64,000 nucleotides of DNA from Eonycteris spelaea (Eukaryota > Chordata > Mammalia > Chiroptera > Pteropodidae). Location of the stretch: assembly GCA_003508835.1 (NCBI GenBank), contig PUFA01000574.1, positions 1-64,000 on the forward strand, read 5' to 3'. This document shows, piece after piece, positions 60,220-64,000 of this stretch (its first letter is position 1; each line of letters starts with the position of its first letter). A model generated the notes under the pieces. The model was not told the DNA's origin. It saw only the letters and a program-made list of their open reading frames with translations, and made no database searches. The translations under genes were made by a program, and so were the position numbers.

Positions 60220-60720
60220 TAAATGTTGTTCCTGCTGGCTTTCCAAACATCCCCTGACAGACACTGTGTGGAGCAGGCTACCCACCCACTTTGTTACTGC
60301 ATATTCTTTTCAGATCTCCAAACATGCCACAAGCACTCCCACCTCAGGGCCTTTGCATCTTTTTCCCTCTTCCCAGCAGCTCATTTCCCTGCTCTCCACT
60401 TAGCTTGTTCCTCATCTTTCAGGACTCAGCTCAGAAGTCACTTCCAAGAGACCTTCCCTGACCACTTTAGTTAGGGCCATTTGTGAGTCTCCATTGCAGT
60501 TTCATCCTCGTGCGCTTTCATCCTTGTACTTAGTACAGCCTGCAGTGATCTCATAATATGTGTCTACTTGTTTATTGCTCACCTCCTTCCAGTAGAATGT
60601 GAGCCCTGTGAGGGCAAGAGGATTGGATCCATTTTGTTCATTCTTGTATCCCCAATGACTAGCACTGTGCCTGGCACATAGTGGGTACTCAATAAATTAT
60701 TATCGAACAAATGCCTGAAC
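60220..60720 (+). mobile_element. LINE-2 (L2) 3' part
   Basis: cctcagggcctttgcatctt, tcaggactcagctcagaagt, agaccttccctgaccacttt, gtgagccctgtgagggcaag, gcctggcacatagtgggtac. Clear L2 block order to its 3' end. Confidence 0.88.
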
Positions 60721-61059
60721 AGATTAAAAGGGAGCACCTAGTAGGTAGGCCCCAGTAATTGCTGTTTAAGAAAAGCTCAACTGAACTTCCCTCCGGATAC
60801 TCTAGAACTGAAAGTTAGTAGATGGGTAGCATCTAGAGTGTTGTTGGTACCTGGCCTCTGATCAATACGCAGAGTTGCCTTCCCACTCCACCAGTTCTTC
60901 CAAATTACCAATCGTAATACCCATTCTGAACCATTTCCCTCCTCATAAAAGTGCCCAGGGTCATTTTCCCAATGAAGTCCCTGCCTCTCTGTACTTAGTG
61001 TGTGTCTTTTTTTTTTTTAACTCTAAGATGAGGATTTGTACTAAGACTGGTGTTAGGGA

Positions 61060-61200
61060 AGGACCTGACCTCCCATCCAGCCATTCCTTACTCTGACTCA
61101 CTGTGTGACACTGGCTGAGTGACTTCCCTTGTTTGAGTCTCAATTTCCTTATCTAGAGCATGCCATGAGGAATCTTTGAGATACTGGTTGCAAAGCCTGC
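61060..61200 (+). repeat. MIR fragment
   Basis: ttactctgactcactgtgtg, acactggctgagtgacttcc, caatttccttatctagagca. Confidence 0.6.
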
Positions 61201-61437
61201 AGAATGAAATAAAATTTTTTAAAAATAAGAAAAAAAACCTTCTGAAGAGGAGGTGGAGGAATTACTCAGGCCCTAGTAAGACAGGCACTGGGCCATGTGA
61301 TTCACAGCCTCATGGGGTGTGAGGGGGCCGCCTCCCCCATTGCCCAGTCGGCTGAGGGGTAGGCACAAGTGACTTGTTTCTCCATAGTACTTGTCTATAA
61401 TTGGTCCAAATAGGGCAGGGGGTTGGTGGTTGTACAG

Positions 61438-61503
61438 TGTGCATATGTGTGTGTGCATATGTATGTGTGTGAGAGAGAGACAGAAAGACAGAGACAGACA
61501 GAG
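61438..61503 (+). repeat. GT then GA/CAGA microsatellite
   Basis: tgcatatgtgtgtgtgcata runs into gtgagagagagacagaaaga and gacagacagag. Confidence 0.85.
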
Positions 61504-62104
61504 TTTATGTCTTGAGCTTCAATTAAAGGGTTGAAACATTTTATTCCACATGTTAAGATTTCTGTGTGCCTACCAACGTCCTCAGACTGCTGAGGCCATT
61601 ATTGAATCACCATCCTTAGGCCCAGTGGCCCATCCTGTGGGGAACTTTTTAAAATAATGTTTACATCTTATCCATGTGAAAAGCCTTGAATTGCTTCCAA
61701 GTGCTTTCTCTTTTAGTTACCCTGATTCCTGGTGGGGGAGGGGATTATTTTTATGTCCATTTCTCAGATTGATAAAACCTATGGCTTCTTTGGGTTACTG
61801 AGATAACCCAGTGAAATGCCAGAGAGGGCTTTGAGAGAGTCGGAAAGGACTTCGTAGGTATAGGTTAGCTCACAGAGATTTGTGGGGAACCCTTCCCTAT
61901 TCCTCAGGGTCGAGGCCTAGAATATTCTTCCTTTGCTCAGTAAAGGGTAGCTTGGCACCTGATCATAGCTCAGTTGAAAGAGTTGTACCTGTTGCTTTTT
62001 CATGGGTAGCAAAAGGGCTGAACCAATTGAGGCCAGCAAGAGGGCCTGCTCAGAGACCCAGGGAGTTAGAATTGGAGATGGAAGGGCCCCTAGACACCAT
62101 CCTG

Positions 62105-62280
62105 TACTGGGTTTCCCAAACTGGGTAAGCATCAGAAACCCTTGTTCACTTTGAAAAAATAAACGTGATTCCTAGACTCCACTCCAGAGCTCCAGAATCT
62201 TGGAGTTGCAACCTAGGAACCTATTTTCAAAGCTCCCCAAGTGATTCCGATGCATAGCTTAGATTGGGAGCCACAAGTCA
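62105..62280 (-). mobile_element. MER5-like hAT element, diverged
   Basis: gggtttcccaaactgggtaa, gcatcagaaacccttgttca, aagtgattccgatgcatagc, ttgggagccac. Degraded ends. Confidence 0.6.
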
Positions 62281-62649
62281 AGCCCATTTTGCAGTTAGAG
62301 CAGTGGAAACTCAGAGAGTCAGTTAGCCATGGTCCTACAGTGAGTCAATATCATTAGGGCCAGGGGAAAGTATCTGCCTCCCTCTGAGGCCCTCTCCCCA
62401 AGGCTATATGTGGGCTTCACTCACTTCCAACCTCAAAGGGAGGCATGTGGTCTAAGCTACAGAAAGTGAGTCAACTCCTCATCCACATACAAACACTGGC
62501 TGCCTCAGTTTACCCTCTATGTTCATCTCTCTTGAATAGCTGCCATTTGGAAGTTCAAGCTGGAAGGCAGTTTCAAGTCTGTCTGGGACCCTAGGCAGAG
62601 GAAATCCTGGCATTTAGCAACACCCAGCACAGGGCCTAGCCCTAAGGAA

Positions 62650-63180
62650 GGGCTGTAGAGGGGTGTCAGCAAGGTTTGTAGAGCGAGGAGGGACATGAAG
62701 TACAGTTCAGGTAGGAAATTCGATGGGAGCAAAGGCACTGAGACATGGGACATCCTGGGGACTGGGGCTGGTATTAGGAGAAGTGAACAGATAAGGCTGA
62801 CAAAAGGGACCTTATAAAGGGGAACATTGAAGAGTTTATTAAGCAGGGGAATGATGTGCTCAGATGTGTTTGAGAGATCCCCATAGCTGCATGTGGAGAG
62901 TAGATGGTAAGGGTTTAAGAACAGGAGCAGGGAGACAGTCAGGCAGAGTTTGCAGTTACCCCAGTGAAGGTGATGGTAGCTTCGGTTCGTACCATGGTAG
63001 ATGAAGAGGGTAAGACCCAAGAGATAGACATTTGGGTGCTAACATGGGCAGACCTTGCTGGTGGCTTAGCTATAGAGGCTGAGAAAGAAGAAGTCCAGGA
63101 TGAGTCTGGCTTGTTTACTAAAACCAACTATAATGACCCAGTGGGTGGTGATGTTAGGGCCGTTTACATGTAAGAGAAGG
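62650..63180 (+). repeat. Second copy of the ancient repeat seen at 55.8-57.1 kb
   Basis: ggagcaaaggcactgagaca, ttaagcaggggaatgatgtg, tggagagtagatggtaaggg, taccccagtgaaggtgatgg, gataga-like text. Same order of phrases as in the first copy. Family not named. Confidence 0.5.
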
Positions 63181-64000
63181 AGCAGGTTTGGGGAAGATAC
63201 TGAGTTGTGGTGGCCAGAAGGCATTTGGATGTAGGGTTGGAAAGCTCAGAAGAGAGGTTTTAGCCAGAGATGTTTGCTAGTTCTCACTACCAGCGCATAC
63301 CATGGCGCGACACGGCGGCTCATGGGGAGAGCATGCGTGATTCTTGGGGCCAGTCCCATCCTTGGAGACAGATAGAAAGGTCAGCAGTCATGCTGGGGTG
63401 GATCACTCATTACCTGCATTTCTAAGACAAACTTTGTCTTATTAAAGCATATTTGGGCATATTAAAGCATATTTGCATCAAGTGGAGACCATTGCACATA
63501 CACCCAGGATAGTGGCTCTTGCAAAGAACTGAGGGAATACACCTGAAAACCAAGTCACACATCAGTAATTCCTGTAGTTCCCTCGATGTTCTCCCTGTTG
63601 AGGGCATCCTGAGAGGCTATAGAGGGAGGTTTATGGTAAGAAGAGGGGGCTAATGACAGGAGGGGTTGGTGGGCAGTGCTAGGGATTTTTGAAGAGCAGC
63701 AGTTTGAGATTCCAGAGGGTGTGTCAGAGAAAAGACCTAGATTTGGTTCCTAGTCAGCTGAGGCCTTCCAAACAAACAACAAAATGTAAAGACTTGGGTA
63801 TCTGGGAAAATGAACTTCCCAAATAGGAGTAAAAGAATTGAAGTTTCTAAATTGCAAATGATTGGCACCACCATTCCTTGGCCCTTTCTGGTGCCTCTGT
63901 CCCTGGGGCAGGGCCCAGCTTAGGCTTCCTGCCCCCTCAAGGGGAGTGACATCTAACAGTGCCCTAAACAGACTCAAGCCATGGCTTTTGGGGGGTCAGT

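Larger units (their letters stand above)
58832..64000 (+). other. FGD1: FGD1 intron 1 (5' part)
   Basis: No match to FGD1 exon 2 (which should begin by coding LHQGNRILVKSLSL) was found before the window ends. The stretch holds MIR, L2, MER5-like and one ancient repeat, listed separately. A small CpG-rich patch (about 63290-63340, ccatggcgcgacacggcggc) has no evident gene. Confidence 0.7.

Noticed and set aside
1..64000. CRISPR array, operon or phage-type system
   Set aside because: No regular spacer-repeat pattern, no dense coding and no prokaryotic gene; the window is a mammalian locus.

Overview
This is a stretch of a placental-mammal X chromosome-type locus. The gene content is GNL3L on the minus strand (all 15 coding exons plus a 5' UTR exon, 15.2-39.5 kb) and the first coding exon of FGD1 on the plus strand (58.5-58.8 kb, with its CpG-island promoter). 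The head-to-head order matches the human Xp11.22 neighbourhood FGD1-GNL3L. No Alu, B1, carnivore tRNA-Lys or cetartiodactyl CHR SINEs are seen, while one 5S-rRNA-derived SINE-like element and one tRNA-Val-derived element are present. 5S-derived SINEs are known from fruit bats, so a laurasiatherian, perhaps a megabat, is my best guess, but this is weak.

Layout. 0-13.9 kb: nested LINE-1 debris, including one near-complete 5.9-kb L1 (about 4.21-10.15 kb) interrupted by the 5S-derived element, a Tigger remnant, and the tRNA-Val-like element at 10.44 kb. 14-39.6 kb: GNL3L, transcribed right to left, with introns carrying MIR, MER5-type, Tigger1-type, L1/HAL1 and a solo LTR, a 1.3-kb CT-rich block (23.3-24.6 kb) and a G-rich minisatellite next to the promoter. 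39.6-57.6 kb: intergenic space between the two divergent genes, mostly old minus-strand L1, MaLR LTRs, a 1.5-kb GA-rich block (50.4-51.9 kb) and an L2. 57.6-64 kb: FGD1 promoter, exon 1 and part of intron 1. FGD1 exon 2 lies beyond the window.

The two genes are not functionally linked: GNL3L is a nucleolar circularly permuted GTPase of the nucleostemin family, and FGD1 is a CDC42 guanine-nucleotide exchange factor. The most important practical observation is that the coding exons contain six single-base deletions relative to the expected frames (five in GNL3L, one in FGD1), with no insertion and no nonsense substitution, while nearly all splice sites are intact. This looks like a systematic sequence-accuracy problem rather than gene decay. 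There is also a possible acceptor change at GNL3L exon 4. I found no sign of a bacterial-type or otherwise new multi-gene system. Comparisons with human proteins rest on my recollection of GNL3L and FGD1 and were not run as alignments.
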